Of a stretch of 64,000 bases of DNA, positions 55,286-64,000 are shown piece by piece. The stretch is taken from positions 372,001 through 436,000 of the forward strand of contig NZ_JABEME010000001.1 of the NCBI RefSeq assembly GCF_013004645.1, written 5' to 3'. The first letter of the stretch is position 1, and each line of letters starts with the position of its first letter. Origin of the DNA: Stenotrophomonas africana (GTDB taxonomy: Bacteria; Pseudomonadota; Gammaproteobacteria; Xanthomonadales; Xanthomonadaceae). The translations under genes were made by a program, and so were the position numbers. A model generated the notes under the pieces. It was not told the origin of the DNA. It ran no database searches and saw only the letters and a program-made list of their open reading frames with translations.

Positions 55286-57343
55286 ATGACTGGCAGTTAC
55301 AGTCAGAGCCTGGTCGCCATCTCCCTGCTGGTGGCCATTCTTGCTTCGTACACGGCGCTGGACATGGCCGGCCGCCTGGCCACCGCCGAGGGCCGCGTGG
55401 CCCGCTGGTGGCTGGCCGGCGGCGCGGCGGCGATGGGCCTGGGTATCTGGTCGATGCATTTCATCGGCATGCTGGCCTTCGACCTGCCGATTCCGGTGGG
55501 CTACGACCTCGGCATCACCCTGTACTCGCTGGCCGTGTCGATCGGCGCCTCGGCCTATGCGCTGTGGCTGGTGTCGCGGTCCAGCCTGCCCTGGCGACGT
55601 CTGCTGGCCGGCGCCGTGCTGATGGGCCTGGGCATTGCCACCATGCACTACCTGGGCATGGCCGCGATGCGCATGCAGCCGGGCATCGACTATCACCCGG
55701 GCTGGTTCGCTGCCTCCATCGCGGTTGCCATCGGCGCCGCCGGTGCGGCGCTGTGGATTGCCTTCCGCCTGCGTGCCGAGCAGCGCAACACCACGCGCCT
55801 GCGCCTGCTCGCCTCACTGGTGATGGGCCTGGCCATCGTCGGCATGCACTACACCGGCATGGCCGCGGCGCGCTTCCCGGAGGGCAGCATCTGCGGCGCG
55901 GTCGGCAGCGGCGGCATCGACACGCGTTGGCTGGCGGTGCTGGTGATCGTCACCACGGTGGCGACCCTGGGCATCGCCCTGGTGGCCTCGCTGTTCGACC
56001 GGCAGATGCGCGTGCGCACCGGGCTGCTGGCCGATTCACTGGCACACGCCAACGACAGGCTGATCCAGGCCGCCCTGCACGACCCGCTGACCCAGCTGCC
56101 CAACCGCATGCTGCTGCAGGACCGCATCGAGCAGGCCATCGAGAAGGCGCGGCGGCGCAACCAAGCGGTGGCGGTGATGTTCTGCGACCTGGACGGCTTC
56201 AAGGCGGTCAATGATGCCTATGGCCACCAGCTCGGCGACCGTTTGCTGGTGGCAGTGGCGCAGCGCATCGGCGGCCTGCTGCGGCCGCAGGACACCTTCG
56301 CCCGCCTCGGCGGCGACGAGTTCGTGATCGTGCTGGCCATCGATGTTCCCGACGATGCAGTGGTGGTCGCCGAGCGGATCATCGCGGCGGCGGGCGAACC
56401 ATTCCTGCTGGACGCAGCCGAGCTGCAGGTCAGCGCCAGCCTGGGCATCGCCCTGTATCCGGCTGATGCCGGCAACGAGCGCGAGCTGATGGCACACGCC
56501 GATGCGGCGATGTACCACACCAAGGAGACCGGCCGGAACGGCTATACGTTCTTCACCCCCTCGATGCAGCTCAGTGCCAACCGCCAGCTGCGCCTGCTGC
56601 AGGACCTGCGCAAGGCCATCGCCCGCGACGAGCTGGTGCTGCACTACCAGCCCAAGTTCCCTGCCGCCGGCGCACCGGCCACCGGCGCCGAAGCGCTGCT
56701 GCGCTGGCAGCATCCCGAGCTGGGCCTGCTGGCGCCGGATGTGTTCATTCCCATCGCCGAACGCAGCGGTCTGATCCTGCCGATCGGTGACTGGGTACTG
56801 GACCGTGCCTGTGCACAGCTGCGCGCGTGGCACGATGCCGGACATTCCGAATGGTCGATGGCGGTGAACCTGTCACCGTTGCAGTTCGCCTCGCCGGCGC
56901 TGCTGGACAGTGTGCGCGAGGTGCTGCAACGGCACCGCATCGAGCCGGCGTGCCTGACCCTGGAGATCACCGAGACCACGGCGATGAAGGACGTGGACGC
57001 CAGCCTGGCGATTCTCAACGACCTGACCGCGATGGGCGTGCATATTGCCATCGACGACTTCGGCACGGGCTATTCCAGCCTGCTCTACCTGAAGCGAATG
57101 CCCGCCACCGAACTGAAGATCGACCGCGCGTTCGTGCACGATCTGGAATGCAATGAAGAGGATGCCGCCATCGTCTCGTCGATCATCGCGCTGGGGCGCA
57201 CCCTGCAGCTGCAGGTGGTGGCTGAGGGTGTGGAGACGCAGGCACAGCGCGAGTACCTGAGCGAACTGGGGTGTGATCAATTGCAGGGTTACCACCTGGG
57301 CCGACCGATGGACGCCGAGGAATTCCTGCGCCGGGTGGGGTGA
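55286..57343 (+). CDS. MHYT-GGDEF-EAL c-di-GMP signalling protein
   Basis: A 685-residue inner-membrane protein. Residues 1-230 hold seven TM helices with three MHYT motifs in the forms SMHFIGML, MHYLGMAAM and MHYTGMAAA, a predicted copper/redox or gas-sensing module. A GGDEF domain follows with an intact active site LGGDEFV and an I-site RPQD five residues before it, and then an EAL domain with GAEALLRWQHP, LEITETT, IDDFGTGYSSLLYLKRMP and VAEGVETQAQ, all catalytic residues present. Both synthase and phosphodiesterase activities are possible. The ATG 55286 start is taken because the first TM begins right after it. Confidence 0.95.
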   Translation: MTGSYSQSLVAISLLVAILASYTALDMAGRLATAEGRVARWWLAGGAAAMGLGIWSMHFIGMLAFDLPIPVGYDLGITLYSLAVSIGASAYALWLVSRSSLPWRRLLAGAVLMGLGIATMHYLGMAAMRMQPGIDYHPGWFAASIAVAIGAAGAALWIAFRLRAEQRNTTRLRLLASLVMGLAIVGMHYTGMAAARFPEGSICGAVGSGGIDTRWLAVLVIVTTVATLGIALVASLFDRQMRVRTGLLADSLAHANDRLIQAALHDPLTQLPNRMLLQDRIEQAIEKARRRNQAVAVMFCDLDGFKAVNDAYGHQLGDRLLVAVAQRIGGLLRPQDTFARLGGDEFVIVLAIDVPDDAVVVAERIIAAAGEPFLLDAAELQVSASLGIALYPADAGNERELMAHADAAMYHTKETGRNGYTFFTPSMQLSANRQLRLLQDLRKAIARDELVLHYQPKFPAAGAPATGAEALLRWQHPELGLLAPDVFIPIAERSGLILPIGDWVLDRACAQLRAWHDAGHSEWSMAVNLSPLQFASPALLDSVREVLQRHRIEPACLTLEITETTAMKDVDASLAILNDLTAMGVHIAIDDFGTGYSSLLYLKRMPATELKIDRAFVHDLECNEEDAAIVSSIIALGRTLQLQVVAEGVETQAQREYLSELGCDQLQGYHLGRPMDAEEFLRRVG

Positions 57344-57360
57344 GACCCCATCCACGCATG

Positions 57361-57549
57361 GCGTGGATCTCCTGGTAGAGCCGGCCGCTGGCCGGCTTCC
57401 CGCAACTGCCGGCCAGCGGCCGGCACTACCACGCTGTGCCGGCCATGCCGGGTGGGATGAGGCCGATGGCTTTGGGGTCGGATCCCTGGCCGCAGGCAAG
57501 GGCTCTGACCCCATCCCCGTGCAGCGTGGATCTCCTGGTAGAGCCGGCC
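57361..57549. repeat. 26-bp direct repeat and SMAG pair downstream of the MHYT gene
   Basis: An identical 26-bp sequence starting GCGTGGATCTCCTGGTAGAG occurs at 57361-57386 and 57524-57549, each beginning just before a GTAG unit. Between them are a SMAG pair (57375-57429) and a GGGGTC...GACCCC inverted repeat (57474-57512). Confidence 0.75.
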
Positions 57550-57571
57550 ATGCCAGGTGGGCGCGACAAAC

Positions 57572-57597
57572 AAAAAGGCCGCCCGAGGGCGGCCTTT
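57572..57597 (-). terminator. Rho-independent terminator of the cyo operon
   Basis: A 10-bp stem AAAGGCCGCC / GGCGGCCTTT with a CGAG loop is followed on the minus strand by TTTGTTTG, 25 bp after the cyoD stop. Confidence 0.9.
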
Positions 57598-57621
57598 CTG
57601 CGTGACAACGTCGCCAGGACG

Positions 57622-57963
57622 TCAGTGCATCATGTGCACGTTCATGTTGTGCATGACCCACAGGGTGCCGATCACGATGATGCCGATCACCACCACGGTG
57701 AAGGCCGCAGCGTTGACGTTCCAGCGGCTTTCCGAAGAGCGGTCCAGGTGCAGGAAGAACACCAGGTGGACCAGCATCTGCAGCACCGCGGTGACCGCGA
57801 TCACCACACCGTTGACGGTGCGCGAGAAGTCGCCCGACATCACCATCCAGAACGGGATGACGGTCAGCACCACCGCCAGCACGAAGCCGATCAGGTAGGA
57901 CTTGACGCTGCCGTGGCTCTCGCCGCCGGCTGCGTGGTCGTGTGCATGGTTGTCATGTGCCAT
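57622..57963 (-). CDS. cyoD: Cytochrome bo3 ubiquinol oxidase subunit IV
   Basis: A 113-residue membrane subunit with three TM helices and a His-rich N-terminus (DNHAHDHAAGGESHGS). The core has VKSYLIGFVLAVVLTVIPFWMVM and VLQMLVHLVFFLHLDRSSESRWN, the subunit IV signature. It assists assembly around the CuB site. The start overlaps the cyoC stop by one base (TAATG). Last gene of the operon. Confidence 0.96.
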   Translation of the reverse strand: MAHDNHAHDHAAGGESHGSVKSYLIGFVLAVVLTVIPFWMVMSGDFSRTVNGVVIAVTAVLQMLVHLVFFLHLDRSSESRWNVNAAAFTVVVIGIIVIGTLWVMHNMNVHMMH

Positions 57964-58601
57964 TACAGCGCTCCATTGAGGTAGACGACGGAGAACACGC
58001 CGATCCAGATCAGGTCCAGGAAGTGCCAGAACAGGCTCAGGCACGCCATGCGGGTCTTGTTGGTCGGGGTCAGGCCGTACTTCTTCAGCTGCACGAACAT
58101 CACCAGCAGCCACAGCAGGCCGGCGCTGACGTGCAGGCCGTGGGTACCGACCAGGGCGAAGAACGCCGACAGGAAGGCACTGCGGTCCGGACCGTAGCCC
58201 TGGTGGATCAGGTGCTGGAACTCCCACACTTCCATGCACATGAAGCCGAAGCCCAGCAGCCAGGTGATGCCCAGCCACAGGTACATCTGGCCCATCTGCT
58301 TGCGGTGCATGGCGATCATGCCCAGGCCGAAGGTCAGCGACGAGGTCAGCAGCAGCGCGGTTTCCCACGCCACGAACGGCAGTTCAAACAGGTCCTTCGC
58401 GGTCGGGCCACCATCGGTACCGCCTGCCAGCACCACGTAGGTGGCGAACAGCGAGGCGAAGATGAGGCAGTCGCTCATCAGGTACACCCAGAAACCGAAG
58501 ACGGTGTTGCCGCCGGTGTCGTGGTGCTCGTGGTCGTCATGGCCATGGGCCGCCGCGTGCGCGGCGTGCCCGTGGCTCAGGGTCGAGGTATTGGTGCTCA
58601 T
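57963..58601 (-). CDS. cyoC: Cytochrome bo3 ubiquinol oxidase subunit III
   Basis: A 212-residue subunit of the heme-copper oxidase III family with five TM helices and a His-rich leader ([19 protein letters not shown]). Motifs include [60 protein letters not shown] and [23 protein letters not shown]. It overlaps cyoB by four bases. Confidence 0.97.
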   Translation of the reverse strand: MSTNTSTLSHGHAAHAAAHGHDDHEHHDTGGNTVFGFWVYLMSDCLIFASLFATYVVLAGGTDGGPTAKDLFELPFVAWETALLLTSSLTFGLGMIAMHRKQMGQMYLWLGITWLLGFGFMCMEVWEFQHLIHQGYGPDRSAFLSAFFALVGTHGLHVSAGLLWLLVMFVQLKKYGLTPTNKTRMACLSLFWHFLDLIWIGVFSVVYLNGAL

Positions 58602-60601
58602 GCCTTCAGCTCCGACTTCACCAGGCCCTGGGCTTCCAGGTGCTTGCGGTGTTCGTTCTCGATGCGTTCCACCTCGGCGGCCGGGACCCAGTAGTCCACG
58701 TCCTGGTCGAAGGTGCGGTAGATGAACGTGGCGATCATGCCGACGAAGCCGACGATGGCCAGCCACCAGATGTGCCAGATCATCGCGAAGCCGAACACCA
58801 GGCTGAAGGCACCGATGACAACGCCCGTGCCGGTGTTGCGCGGCATGTGGATGTCGGTGTACTTGGCCGGCTTCGGCCAGGCTTCACCGCGCTGCTTGCG
58901 CTCCCAGAAATCGTCCAGCTCGGTGACTTCCGGCAGGGTGCCGAAGTTGTAGAAGGCCGGCGGCGAAGAGGTTTCCCACTCCAGCGTACGGGCATCCCAC
59001 GGGTCGCCGGTCAGGTCGACGGTCTTCTTGCGGTCGCGGATCGACACGGCCACCTGGATGATCTGGCACAGGATGCCGGCACCCACGATGAAGGCACCTG
59101 CAGCGGCGATCAACAGCAGCGGCTCGTAAGCCGGGTTGACGGTGCTCTGCAGACGACGGGTCATGCCCATGAAGCCCAGCACGTACATCGGCATGAAGGT
59201 CACGTAGAAGCCGATGAACCAGCACCAGAACGCGCACTTGCCCCAGAACTCATTGAGGCGGAAGCCGAACATCTTCGGCCACCAGTAGGTGATGCCGGCG
59301 AACATGCCGAACACCACGCCGCCGATGATGACGTTGTGGAAGTGGGCAATCAGGAACAGGCTGTTGTGCAGCACGAAGTCAATGGCCGGGATCGCCAGCA
59401 TCACGCCGGTCATGCCGCCGATGACGAAGGTGACCATGAAGCCGATGGTCCACAGCACCGGGGTGGTGAAGTGCACGCGGCCGCGGAACATGGTGAACAG
59501 CCAGTTGAAGATCTTCACGCCGGTCGGGATCGAGATGATCATCGTCGTGATGCCGAAGAAGGCATTGACGTTGGCACCCGAGCCCATGGTGAAGAAGTGG
59601 TGCAGCCACACGATGAACGACAGCACGCCGATGCAGGCGGTGGCGTAGACCATGCCCTTGTAGCCGAACAGCGCCTTGCGCGAGAAGGTCGCGATGACTT
59701 CGGAGAACACACCGAACGCCGGCAGGACCAGGATGTACACCTCCGGGTGACCCCAGATCCAGATCAGGTTGATGTACAGCATGGCGTTGCCGCCACCGTC
59801 ATTGGTGAAGAAGTGCGTACCCAGGTAACGGTCCAGGGTCAGCAGCACCAGGGTGATGGTCAGCACCGGGAAGGCAGCGACGATCAGCACGTTGGTCACC
59901 AGGGCGGTCCAGGTGAACACCGGCATCTGCATCAGCTTCATGCTGGGGGTACGCATCTTCAGGATGGTGATGAAGAAGTTGATACCGCTCAGCGTGGTAC
60001 CCAGGCCTGCGACCTGTAGACCCCAGATGTAGTAGTCCATGCCGACGCTTGGACTGTATTCGATGCCCGACAACGGTGGGAACGCCAGCCAGCCGGTGGC
60101 AGCGAACTCACCGATCCACAGCGACAGCATGATCAGCACAGCGCCCGACACGAACAGCCAGAAGCTGAGCGAGTTGACGAACGGGAACGCGACGTCGCGC
60201 GCACCGATCTGCAGCGGCACGGCCAGGTTCATCAGGCCGGTGATCAGCGGCATCGCCACGAAGAAGATCATGATCACGCCGTGGGCGGTGAAGATCTGGT
60301 CGTAGTGGTGCGGCGGCAGGTAACCCTCGGATCCGCCGACGGCGAGCGCCTGCTGGGTACGCATCATGATTGCGTCGGAGAAGCCGCGCAGCAGCATGAC
60401 GAAGGCGACGATGAGGTACATCACGCCGATCTTCTTGTGATCCACCGAGGTGAACCACTCCTTCCACAGATAGCCCCACAGCTTGAACTTGGTGATCAGG
60501 GCCATGACGCCCAGGCCACCCAGCACCGCGCCGACCAGGGTGGTCAGCACGATCGGATCGTGGGGGATCGACTCAAGAGAGAGTTTTCCCAACATGTTCA
60601 T
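58598..60601 (-). CDS. cyoB: Cytochrome bo3 ubiquinol oxidase subunit I
   Basis: The 667-residue catalytic, proton-pumping subunit. Heme and CuB ligands are in [49 protein letters not shown] and [13 protein letters not shown]. The long N- and C-terminal extensions and the TM0 are those of ubiquinol oxidases rather than cytochrome c oxidases. It overlaps cyoA by four bases, so translation is coupled. Confidence 0.98.
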   Translation of the reverse strand: MNMLGKLSLESIPHDPIVLTTLVGAVLGGLGVMALITKFKLWGYLWKEWFTSVDHKKIGVMYLIVAFVMLLRGFSDAIMMRTQQALAVGGSEGYLPPHHYDQIFTAHGVIMIFFVAMPLITGLMNLAVPLQIGARDVAFPFVNSLSFWLFVSGAVLIMLSLWIGEFAATGWLAFPPLSGIEYSPSVGMDYYIWGLQVAGLGTTLSGINFFITILKMRTPSMKLMQMPVFTWTALVTNVLIVAAFPVLTITLVLLTLDRYLGTHFFTNDGGGNAMLYINLIWIWGHPEVYILVLPAFGVFSEVIATFSRKALFGYKGMVYATACIGVLSFIVWLHHFFTMGSGANVNAFFGITTMIISIPTGVKIFNWLFTMFRGRVHFTTPVLWTIGFMVTFVIGGMTGVMLAIPAIDFVLHNSLFLIAHFHNVIIGGVVFGMFAGITYWWPKMFGFRLNEFWGKCAFWCWFIGFYVTFMPMYVLGFMGMTRRLQSTVNPAYEPLLLIAAAGAFIVGAGILCQIIQVAVSIRDRKKTVDLTGDPWDARTLEWETSSPPAFYNFGTLPEVTELDDFWERKQRGEAWPKPAKYTDIHMPRNTGTGVVIGAFSLVFGFAMIWHIWWLAIVGFVGMIATFIYRTFDQDVDYWVPAAEVERIENEHRKHLEAQGLVKSELKA

Positions 60602-61638
60602 TCTCCCGAACCCGCGTGGCCAGCATGGCCAGCGTGTTCGTGTTCGGTGGCATCCAGGTTTTCACCCGATTCCTTGGAATCATGCGCGTCACTGGGGGCA
60701 TGCCCCTCGTGCGCTTCATGGCTGGCGGCATCGGCAGCGGCGGCACCGGCGTGTTCGTGCTTCATGCCGTAGTGCTTGTTGTCGCCCATGTGCTTGGCGA
60801 TGACCCAGTCGAACAGGCCTTCTTCGGTCTTGCCGAAGTAGGTGACCGGATACCACTCGGCGTTGCGTGCTTCACCCAGGGCCTTGAACGAGGCCTTGTC
60901 CAGGGTCTGCTCGCCGGCGCGGACCTGGTCCAGCCACTGGCGGTATTCGGCATCGGTGACCGAGTAGGCGGTGAAGTGCATCTTGGCGAAGCCCGCGCCG
61001 CTGTAGTGCGAGGACATGCCCGGGAATTCACCGGTCTCGTTGGCGATCAGGTGGAGCTTGGTCTCCATCGCAGCCATCGAGTAGATCATGCTGCCCAGGT
61101 GCGGGATGAAGAAGGCATTCATCACCGAATCGGACGTGATCTTGAAGTTCAGCGGCGTGTTGACCGGGAACTTGATTTCGTTGACGACCGCCACCTTCTC
61201 TTCCGGATAGATGAACAGCCACTTCCAGTCCAGCGAGATCGCCTCGATGGTGACCGGCTTGACGTCCGAATCCAGCGGCTTGTACGGGTCCAGTGCGTGC
61301 GACGAGCGCCAGGTCAGGACCGCCAGTACCAGCACGATCATGCAGGGAATGGACCACACCACCACCTCGATCGCCGTCGAGTGGGACCACTTCGGCTCGT
61401 AACGGGCCTTGGTGTTGGAGGCGCGATACTTCCACGCGAAGGTCAGGGTCATGATGATGACCGGGATGACGACCAGCAGCATGAGCACGGTGGCCGTGAT
61501 CAGCAGGGTCTTCTCATCCTGGCCGATCTGGCCCTTCGGACTGAGGATGGCCACGGCATCGCAGCCGGTGAGCATCACCAGCAACGACAGCAGCAGGCCC
61601 GGGCGCAACCAGCGCCCAAGGGTTTTCAACGGAATCAT
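60598..61638 (-). CDS. cyoA: Cytochrome bo3 ubiquinol oxidase subunit II
   Basis: A 346-residue lipoprotein subunit. Signal peptide ends at the lipobox LTGC (about 23-26). Two TM helices follow, and a periplasmic cupredoxin domain without the CuA ligands, as expected for quinol oxidases ([74 protein letters not shown]). The C-terminal 60 residues form a His/Glu/Ala-rich tail ([21 protein letters not shown]), longer than in E. coli CyoA. ATG 61638 is chosen to give the lipoprotein signal. First gene of the operon; no cyoE follows cyoD. Confidence 0.97.
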   Translation of the reverse strand: MIPLKTLGRWLRPGLLLSLLVMLTGCDAVAILSPKGQIGQDEKTLLITATVLMLLVVIPVIIMTLTFAWKYRASNTKARYEPKWSHSTAIEVVVWSIPCMIVLVLAVLTWRSSHALDPYKPLDSDVKPVTIEAISLDWKWLFIYPEEKVAVVNEIKFPVNTPLNFKITSDSVMNAFFIPHLGSMIYSMAAMETKLHLIANETGEFPGMSSHYSGAGFAKMHFTAYSVTDAEYRQWLDQVRAGEQTLDKASFKALGEARNAEWYPVTYFGKTEEGLFDWVIAKHMGDNKHYGMKHEHAGAAAADAASHEAHEGHAPSDAHDSKESGENLDATEHEHAGHAGHAGSGE

Positions 61639-61990
61639 CGGTCGATCCAATTGCGAGGGAATGCCGTTCCCCGTCCTGCCTGTTCCGGCCAAAGCCGGTC
61701 CCACCGGTCCGGAAGACAGGTAGGGAGGTGGGATCGAGTCAGCCTTTCAATTTTAGGCCGTCACCCACCATTTAAGAAAGGCATTGACATTGATCGAGCG
61801 CAGGAAAGGCGCGATTCTGGCTGCGACACGTTGTCGCACCGCGCAACCGCGGCGGGCAGAACACCCGGGTGCGGCATCCTGGGATCGGGCGATGGTGCCT
61901 GCTCCGCCCGTGTTCGGCAAAGTGACCTGAACATGTTCAGACACACGCGCACGGGCAATGCATGGGATGCTCGGCGTCGGAGGAAGCCCC
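61639..61990. other. Divergent intergenic region between cyoA and the GyrI-like gene
   Basis: About 350 bp without a convincing gene, likely containing the cyo promoter. Two exact palindromes stand out: TGCGACA-CGT-TGTCGCA (61822-61838) and CTGAACATGTTCAG (61927-61940). Either could be a regulator site. The better -10/-35 elements could not be chosen by eye. Confidence 0.55.
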
Positions 61991-62626
61991 ATGGACAAGA
62001 TCGACTTCAAGAAGCGCGATCGCGCGTTGTACCAGCCCCCGGCGGGCCGGTTCGTGACGGTGGACGTGCCGCCCCTGCCCTACCTGATGGTCGACGGTCG
62101 CGGCGATCCGAATACCGCCCCCGCGTATGTGCAGGCGGTGCAGTGGCTGTACTCGGTGAGCTATGCACTGAAGTTCGCGCTGAAGGCCGGGGGCCAGGAC
62201 TACGTGGTGCCACCGCTGGAAGCGCTTTGGACCGCCGAGGATCCGTCGAGCTTTGTGGCACGCTGCAAGGATGAGTGGAGGTGGACGGTGATGATCCGTA
62301 CGCCGGACGGGATCAGTCCAGCACAGCTGGAGGCTGCCATCGCCAAGGCGGCGAAGAAACTGGGCGACGTTCCGGCCAGCTTTCGCCATGAAATTCTTGA
62401 AGAGGGCCTCTGCCTGCAGACCCTGCATGTAGGCGCCTACGATGACGAGGGTCCGGCCCTGGCCCGTCTGCACGACGAACTGATGCCTTCTCTGGGATAC
62501 ACCTTCGCCGGCCCCCATCACGAGATCTACCTGAGCGATCCGCGCAGGACCGACGCAGCGCGGTTGAAGACTGTGCTTCGGCAGCCGGTGCGGCCGATCG
62601 GGCCTGATGAGGACTCGCACACGTGA
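61991..62626 (+). CDS. GyrI-like small-molecule-binding domain protein
   Basis: A 211-residue cytosolic protein with the SOUL/GyrI-like fold: FVTVDVPPLPYLMVDGRGDPNTAPAYVQAVQWLYSVSYALKFALK opens the domain, and VVPPLEALWTAEDPS, EWRWTVMIRTPDGI, and GLCLQTLHVGAYDDEGPALARLHDELMP follow. Stand-alone members bind xenobiotics or act as enzymes or gyrase-inhibitor-like proteins. The ATG at 61991 has GGAGGAAG in front. The gene for a small membrane protein begins 13 bp after the stop. Confidence 0.88.
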   Translation: MDKIDFKKRDRALYQPPAGRFVTVDVPPLPYLMVDGRGDPNTAPAYVQAVQWLYSVSYALKFALKAGGQDYVVPPLEALWTAEDPSSFVARCKDEWRWTVMIRTPDGISPAQLEAAIAKAAKKLGDVPASFRHEILEEGLCLQTLHVGAYDDEGPALARLHDELMPSLGYTFAGPHHEIYLSDPRRTDAARLKTVLRQPVRPIGPDEDSHT

Positions 62627-62639
62627 CACAGGGAATGCC

Positions 62640-62975
62640 ATGCGCCTGATCAACCGATTGCTGCACTGGACCACCCTGCCAGCCGGGCGCCGCCTGATGG
62701 CCGTGCTGGGTGCCGCGCTGGTGATCGTGCTGGCCTGCAATCCGGCACTGTCGCCGTTGCTTCCGGTGGTGGACGCGCTGGGGCTGGACGTGCTGATGCT
62801 GTTGCTGGGTGCGCAGGTGGTGGCGGTATTGCCTTGGGTGCAGGAGCGGGCCGCACGCGGGACCAAGGTGCTTGCACGCCTGCTGATCGGCGCATTGGTG
62901 GGAGCAGCAGGTGGCTATCTCCGGCAGCTCGCGTGGTTGCTGGCATCGGATGCGGTGATCGCGGGACGTGAATGA
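62640..62975 (+). CDS. Small hypothetical membrane protein
   Basis: A 111-residue protein with three hydrophobic segments: RRLMAVLGAALVIVLACNPALSPLL, LDVLMLLLGAQVVAVLPWV and LARLLIGALVGAAGGYLRQLAWLLAS. No family was recognised. AGGGA lies seven bases before the ATG, and the gene directly follows the GyrI-like gene, so the two are likely co-transcribed. Confidence 0.72.
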   Translation: MRLINRLLHWTTLPAGRRLMAVLGAALVIVLACNPALSPLLPVVDALGLDVLMLLLGAQVVAVLPWVQERAARGTKVLARLLIGALVGAAGGYLRQLAWLLASDAVIAGRE

Positions 62976-63093
62976 AGGCGTGTTTCCATCGATGACGTTG
63001 CCGACCAACCATTTTCCTTGGGCAGAAACAGAAAGCCCCTGCAAGGGCCGGGGCGTACTGTTGATGGACCCGCTCGTCTTGCGTGGAGCGTGC

Positions 63094-63528
63094 CTAGAAC
63101 GCCGTCGGGCCGATTTGAATCACGCCATCATGGGCCAACGCGAGACGGATCTTGGTTCTGCCACCCGCCGTGACCATTTGGGAAATCTCGCGCCTGTGCG
63201 CCGATTCATCCCCCCACAAACAGAGACCTTTGCCCGCGAAACTTGCGCTTACAATGCGATTCCCGGCGGGAATGGACAGCGAGACGGACTCTCCCCGCTG
63301 CAGATGGGCTGCCAAGGTGCCGTCGATATACAGTGCAAGTGGGCACGCCCCACCAACCGCGCCGACGTCGCGCGTGACGATTAGCTGTCCGGAAGCACTG
63401 TCACCTGTCCCATGGAAGGCGAAAACCCGCTCGGCAGGCACCGGTTGCGCCTGTTCGGAGCTGATCTGGCGGGTTGCACAGCCGGCGAGAACGACGCACG
63501 CAATCAGACTCACCACGATCTTCTTCAT
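63094..63528 (-). CDS. Hypothetical lipoprotein
   Basis: A 144-residue protein with a signal peptide (KKIVVSLIACVVLAGC) and lipobox LAGC. The mature region is a beta-rich domain (RVFAFHGTGDSASGQLIVTRDVGAVGGACPLALYIDGTLAAHLQRGESVSLSIPAG) followed by GKGLCLWGDESAHRREISQMVTAGGRTKIRLAL, a pattern seen in small DUF2846-like lipoproteins; this link is tentative. Two cysteines may pair. It is the last core gene before the island edge. Confidence 0.78.
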   Translation of the reverse strand: MKKIVVSLIACVVLAGCATRQISSEQAQPVPAERVFAFHGTGDSASGQLIVTRDVGAVGGACPLALYIDGTLAAHLQRGESVSLSIPAGNRIVSASFAGKGLCLWGDESAHRREISQMVTAGGRTKIRLALAHDGVIQIGPTAF

Positions 63529-63680
63529 GACATCCCCTGTTGATTGAAACTGACTTGCTCAGTCCAGCGCCGCAAGCAATCCACCTCGGCAATGGTAATG
63601 ACCCCGACCGAGCAGGTACATGCCCGCAGTTCCATCGGACGCTGGCGCTGGCCCAGGGCCCGCGCCAGCACAGCCCAAAC

Positions 63681-63710
63681 AAAAAAGCCCCGACCAAGGC
63701 CGGGGCTTTT
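63681..63710 (-). terminator. Rho-independent terminator downstream of the tRNA-Thr 3' fragment
   Basis: On the minus strand a 10-bp stem AAAAGCCCCG / CGGGGCTTTT with an 8-nt loop and a run of T follows the tRNA 3' end by nine bases. It would be the terminator of the ancestral tRNA-Thr gene. Confidence 0.85.
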
Positions 63711-63719
63711 CACTACAAC

Positions 63720-63759
63720 TGGTGCCGGAAACAGGAGTCGAACCTGCGACCTACGCATT
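63720..63759 (-). other. 3' fragment of tRNA-Thr(CGT), putative att site
   Basis: The 40 bases on the minus strand run AATGCGTAGGTCGCAGG, then the T loop TTCGACT, then CCTGTTTCCGGCACCA, and match tRNA positions 37-76 of a Thr(CGT) tRNA, CCA included. The 5' half (positions 1-36) is absent: the sequence diverges directly upstream at 63760, and no GCCGGAA acceptor partner is present in the window. A 3'-only fragment with the native terminator behind it is the usual attachment-site remnant left when an element integrates into a tRNA gene. Confidence 0.75.
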
Positions 63760-64000
63760 GCCGATCGCCAGCGACTGCCAAGAGGCTGACTGGAATAAGG
63801 AGCTGTGCCCGGAAGAACAAAGCAATCTTGCTCATTCAATCGCGACGAAAGAGTATTCACCTGCAGGAAACTGCCAAAAAGCTGGAGCAACCTCGCCCGG
63901 CATGGTCAAGAGAAACGCTCCCGGCACGCCTAACGCCACGGCCGAGAAGGTCCGGCCATCGGCAAAATGCAAACAAATGCCGGAGTCAACGATCAGTCCG
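63760..64000. other. Putative left edge of an integrated island
   Basis: Sequence to the right of the tRNA fragment is less GC-rich than the chromosome to the left and contains no recognised gene within the 240 bp visible. It is read as the start of an element integrated at tRNA-Thr. Nothing else can be supported here. Confidence 0.5.

Noticed and set aside
61927-61940. CTGAACATGTTCAG as a lux box or LexA site
   Set aside because: It is an exact palindrome but does not match the lux-box ends or the LexA pattern of this family; left as an unassigned palindrome.
63544-63789. An 81-codon plus-strand frame ending GNRSRTCDLRIADRQ
   Set aside because: The conserved-looking end is simply the antisense translation of the tRNA-Thr 3' fragment, a well-known source of spurious proteins.

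Overview
The window is GC-rich chromosomal DNA from a gammaproteobacterium of the Xanthomonadaceae, most likely a member of the Stenotrophomonas maltophilia complex. The evidence is the protein content, the order of housekeeping blocks (rpsP-rimM-trmD-rplS, ffh next to a CcsA/YpjD-like gene, cyoABCD, radA), and about a dozen intergenic palindromic repeats starting or ending in GTAG/CTAC, the hallmark of the SMAG REP family of S. maltophilia. No prophage, insertion sequence or CRISPR array lies inside the window. Its right end does carry a 40-nt 3' fragment of a tRNA-Thr(CGT) gene, which looks like the att site at the edge of an integrated island that continues to the right.

Layout. 1-9.8 kb: an M13 peptidase (cut by the window edge), gpmA, endonuclease V, a cation-diffusion transporter, a Fur-box-preceded FepA-like siderophore receptor, a globin-coupled diguanylate cyclase and an MFS exporter. 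9.8-13.7 kb: an HxlR regulator, an exported metallophosphatase and a TctD/TctE-like two-component system. 13.8-20.9 kb: eight co-directional genes (hydrolase, two SMR/ArnE-like half transporters, DegT-type enzyme, HAD phosphatase, class-III aminotransferase, FemAB/GNAT-like protein, arginase-fold protein) that look like an uncharacterised pathway for making and moving an amino-modified small molecule. 21-24 kb: VOC protein, a ParD-like/Map gene pair behind a perfect 28-bp palindrome, and the argO/argP exporter-regulator pair. 24.1-28.9 kb: an outer-membrane factor, HlyD adaptor and two ABC-2 permeases with no ATPase gene.

29-41 kb: glycine-zipper protein, a methyl-accepting chemotaxis protein with a sigma-28-type promoter, an AT-richer gene-poor gap, barstar-like protein, mutS, catalase, DUF937 protein with an EF-hand-like loop, Hsp15, MATE exporter and small proteins. 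41.3-47.8 kb: the rplS-trmD-rimM-rpsP ribosome operon, a SUFU-family protein, a PabC-like/nitronate monooxygenase pair and ffh. 47.9-57.3 kb: CcsA-like protein, a two-gene operon of a divergent Hsp90-family ATPase and a TPR protein, radA, and a MHYT-GGDEF-EAL regulator. 57.6-61.6 kb: cyoABCD bo3 oxidase. 62-63.5 kb: small accessory proteins, then the tRNA-Thr fragment and island edge.

Three signalling proteins point to sensory control of lifestyle: the globin-GGDEF cyclase, the MHYT-GGDEF-EAL protein and the MCP. The REP elements do more than fill gaps: in at least one place both flanking genes take their stop codons from the GTAG ends of one element, and elsewhere repeats supply the last residues of a protein. 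Functions are assigned by reading motifs directly; no database search was possible.
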